This document shows, in pieces, positions 31,293 to 33,252 of a stretch of 33,252 nt of DNA. A program made the translations under genes and the position numbers. Each line of letters begins with the position of its first letter. The first letter of the stretch is position 1. The notes below the pieces were generated by a model. It was not told where the DNA came from. It did no database searches and worked only from the letters and a program-made list of their open reading frames with translations. The DNA lies in the NCBI GenBank assembly GCA_913051785.1, contig CAJXCK010000017.1:1-33252 (forward strand), given 5' to 3'. This DNA comes from an uncultured Gammaproteobacteria bacterium. GTDB lineage: Bacteria > Pseudomonadota > Gammaproteobacteria > Pseudomonadales > Azotimanducaceae.

Positions 31293-31598
31293 TCAAATAT
31301 CCACATACTTGGGGCCGCAGAGCGTCGCTTTAAGGCCTGCTGCGCCACCCTCAAGTAGGGGTTCTAAAACTTCTAGTAATCCAGTCTCTATTCGCCAATC
31401 TAGATACTTGGCTTGATGTTCTAATGATTCCCAATCTTCTATCAGATGTACGGTGTTTGTAGCCTCTTCAATGTAGGTATCCACTGATATACAACCATCG
31501 AAAGATCTTGTTTCTGGCAGGGCGCCTTTAAGAGTTGTTTTTAGATTCTCGATCATTCCCGGTCTTGCAGGAAATGAAACGATTACTAAGTTCTTCAT
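31293..31598 (-). CDS. Antibiotic-biosynthesis-monooxygenase (ABM) domain protein
   Basis: A 101-aa dimeric alpha/beta-barrel protein of the ABM/YgiN type. ATG 31598 with GGAGAAAAT upstream is chosen; the frame extends 18 codons earlier without a site. Pattern: MKNLVIVSFPARPGMIENLKTTLKGALPETRSFDGCISVDTYIE, then NTVHLIEDWESLEHQAKYLDWR, the usual W-ES...HxxYLxWR motif. Relatives act on quinols or aromatic polyketides without cofactor, or have no known activity. It stands alone. Confidence 0.87.
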   Translation of the reverse strand: MKNLVIVSFPARPGMIENLKTTLKGALPETRSFDGCISVDTYIEEATNTVHLIEDWESLEHQAKYLDWRIETGLLEVLEPLLEGGAAGLKATLCGPKYVDI

Positions 31599-31837
31599 AA
31601 GATTTTCTCCACGCCGACTTTTTGTCTTACTCAAAAAGATATCAATAAACAAAAGTTAAACTAGGTAGGCTTTGTACAGAACCAGGTTAACGTTGTCGGC
31701 TTGATAGGCAAACCAGTTTCATCGCCAACAAAGGGAAACTCCAGAAGCAGGAGAGGGTTTTAGAGGCCTCCTTTAGCTGCTAGAAGATTCCCAATTGGGC
31801 CACTAAAACGCCAAATATTAGACTGAGATTCACCAAT

Positions 31838-31863
31838 ATGCTTCAAATAATTATTTGAAGCAT
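31838..31863. promoter_or_regulatory. Perfect 26-bp palindrome in the gene-free region 31599-31981
   Basis: ATGCTTCAAATAA followed directly by its exact reverse complement TTATTTGAAGCAT, with no mismatch and no spacer. It lies 119 bases before the FliG-like gene, within a 383-bp AT-rich stretch that otherwise shows only weak promoter-like tracts. A dimeric repressor operator is the natural reading; a cruciform or a replication/recombination site is possible. No adjacent regulator gene is visible. Confidence 0.7.
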
Positions 31864-31981
31864 TCGGATTAAAAATGCTACTAAAATGTTGAAAAACATA
31901 GATTTATCCCCATAAAGTAGAGTGAGGAAGTAGTCCTCAAACGGATGAATGTAAAAGTAATATAGGAGTTAAATTAAATAT

Positions 31982-32419
31982 ATGCGGGATTCAGTTGAAC
32001 AAGTGATGAAACCCTTGATTGAGATGGAGGATAAGGATTTTGCTAGATTATTCTCCGAGCTAGGTGATAACCCTTTTCTTGCGGTATTGGGCGCTCTATA
32101 CCCAGAAACCAGAGAAAAGTTCTTTCTCAAATTACCAAATCGAATTTCGGAAAGGTTGAGGGACGAGTTCCTGTTGAGATCTTGCCCTCACCCGATCTTT
32201 GTAAATGAGACATTGGAAGAGATCAGTCTGAAAACATTAGAGCTCGCAAAATACGGTTTTATAACCGTTCCGCCAGAACTCTTATCCCTCCCATTGATGG
32301 AACGGCTACTGAAGAAGAGAGAAAGTGCGACCAAAATAGAATCTTTGGAGGGGAAAATAGAGCAATTAACCTTGGCTCTAAACACGATGCTTAACAAGAA
32401 TAGTGTTGTGGCCAGCTAG
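31982..32419 (+). CDS. Stand-alone FliG C-terminal-like domain protein
   Basis: A 145-aa soluble protein. ATG 31982, with GGAG about 13 bases before it. Residues about 10-90 read MEDKDFARLFSELGDNPFLAVLGALYPETREKFFLKLPNRISERLRDEFL and then NETLEEISLKTLELAKYGFI. This has the layout of the FliG C-terminal motor domain (L-D/D-x-D..ll.e.d...l..Al.ga.e...ekf...l..r....l.ed). It is followed by a short leucine-rich coiled coil (KIESLEGKIEQLTLALNTML). No other flagellar gene is in the window and the FliG N and middle domains are absent. The family assignment is tentative. Function unknown. Confidence 0.6.
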   Translation: MRDSVEQVMKPLIEMEDKDFARLFSELGDNPFLAVLGALYPETREKFFLKLPNRISERLRDEFLLRSCPHPIFVNETLEEISLKTLELAKYGFITVPPELLSLPLMERLLKKRESATKIESLEGKIEQLTLALNTMLNKNSVVAS

Positions 32420-32606
32420 AGGCTGAGAGGTCCGAGACGATACAAGCAATCGGCACTCGTGTTCCAACTCTTGTTGAACTCAGGCACATATTCATTAGCA
32501 AAATAAACCCACTTTGGCGTTGGGAGAGAGTCGCTAACGCTAGGAGGCTTGGTTTTGTTTGGTCTTGTTGTTCATAAATCTGACGATCATTCACGAGGAG
32601 AATCGA

Positions 32607-33083
32607 ATGACCTTAGAAGACTTAGCTAATTTAGGTAATGCAATTGGTTCGCTGGGCATTGTTATTACCATAGGATTTCTTGCTCTTGAGATGCGGTGGA
32701 CTCGAATGGAGTCTAAACGGCAGCAACGAATTACTCTGCAACAAAGTGTCATGGACTTAGAATTGGCGCTGATGAGTAACAATGCTCACATAGCGCTCAA
32801 CAAGTGGGACGAATTAGCCCCTGCAAAAGTCGAAGGGGTGACTATCGCGGAGTTAGGGAACTCGTTTACTGATGAAGAGCTCAACACTATCCAAGCACGA
32901 ATGCTCCATGCGATATGCCATTTAGATATGATAATTGCGAAGCAACGTCACGGAATAATATCTAAGGAAGAGTTTGAGTTGATTGGTGCTACCATGAAAA
33001 GCCTGATATCCCCACTTGCAATCCGAGTGTTTGCGCTAGAAAAGTTTATGATGAAACCCGTCAGAGAATTCTTGCAACCCTGA
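32607..33083 (+). CDS. N-terminally membrane-anchored protein of unknown function
   Basis: A 158-aa protein. ATG 32607 follows GAGGAGAATCGA, so the frame starting 48 bases earlier is not used. The N-terminal LGNAIGSLGIVITIGFLALEMRW forms a single helix. Then comes a long helical cytoplasmic part with RQQRITLQQSVMDLELALMSNNAHIALNKW. This layout resembles a common family of short bacterial proteins with an IGxIIGxIAVVxSLxYLAxQxR start. There is a decayed fragment of a paralogue at 29118-29171. Function unknown. The final 169 bases of the window contain no gene. Confidence 0.72.
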   Translation: MTLEDLANLGNAIGSLGIVITIGFLALEMRWTRMESKRQQRITLQQSVMDLELALMSNNAHIALNKWDELAPAKVEGVTIAELGNSFTDEELNTIQARMLHAICHLDMIIAKQRHGIISKEEFELIGATMKSLISPLAIRVFALEKFMMKPVREFLQP

Positions 33084-33252
33084 GTAGTCAAGGCAGCTAA
33101 ACTTCAGAAGTGGGGCATAGTGTTAGAGGCTTGCTGTCATTGACCTGATTTAGCAACCAAAGGGTATTGGGTGCGATCCAATCATGCGAGCGAACTGACG
33201 GGCAGTGCGTCCTGGTAAATTTTAGGAATGTGAATGCCTAATTCTTTTCTCA

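Noticed and set aside
1-33252. tRNA, rRNA, transposase, integrase or prophage genes
   Set aside because: Looked for T-loop GGTTCGAAxCC motifs, conserved rRNA segments and mobile-element motifs by eye on both strands; none seen. A covariance-model scan would settle the tRNA question.

Overview
The window looks like a chromosomal segment of a free-living, probably marine, gammaproteobacterium. The signs are moderate GC, Shine-Dalgarno-led genes with frequent GTG/TTG starts, many lipoproteins and secreted metallopeptidases, a TonB-dependent receptor, acyl-CoA enzymes, and Zur operators that match the gammaproteobacterial consensus. No rRNA, tRNA, CRISPR array, transposase or phage structural gene was recognised. 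The left edge cuts an acyltransferase/SGNH gene.

Layout. 1-5.9 kb: partial surface-polysaccharide O-acyltransferase, type-B carboxylesterase, divergent M64-like lipoprotein metalloprotease translationally coupled to a small secreted protein, and a small lipoprotein. 6-8.3 kb: a ZnuD-like TonB-dependent receptor with five His/Asp/Glu-rich stretches, controlled by a perfect Zur box. 8.3-12.1 kb: an acyl-CoA dehydrogenase with a long N-terminal extension (methylsuccinyl-CoA dehydrogenase-like), a GFA-domain protein, a frame-disrupted MerC-family gene, DNA-3-methyladenine glycosylase I and a MAPEG protein. 12.2-19 kb: a run of metal-dependent envelope proteins (GOB-like B3 metallo-beta-lactamase-fold lipoprotein, M3 peptidase, HupE/UreJ-like membrane protein, M14 carboxypeptidase). 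19-22.6 kb: the core of a zinc system, with a DUF3299 protein divergent from an ABC ATPase plus FtsX-like permease (His-rich 27-residue duplication), then zur and an overlapping merC-like gene. Zur-type operators lie in the divergent intergenic region and in front of zur. 22.7-33 kb: ordinary accessory content, namely an Fe-type alcohol dehydrogenase with a Zur-like palindrome, small lipoproteins, VOC and GST proteins, a PsiE-like protein, enoyl-CoA hydratase, a BI-1 family protein with a coupled 43-aa membrane peptide, an ABM monooxygenase, a FliG-C-like small protein, and a membrane-anchored protein with a decayed paralogue fragment about 3.5 kb upstream.

How the parts fit (inference). The receptor at 6-8.2 kb would carry zinc across the outer membrane. 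The DUF3299/ABC/permease set, the MerC-like proteins and perhaps HupE would act at the periplasm and inner membrane, with Zur as the common repressor. No znuABC genes are present in the window, so this may be an alternative zinc-acquisition locus of the kind I recall from Pseudomonas PA4063-PA4066 and Vibrio zrgABCDE, but without a recognisable separate periplasmic binding protein. The most unusual points are the His-rich duplication inside the permease, the MerC paralogue broken exactly at a T_TTT_TTC slippery heptamer, and the possible extension of the Zur regulon to the iron-type alcohol dehydrogenase.
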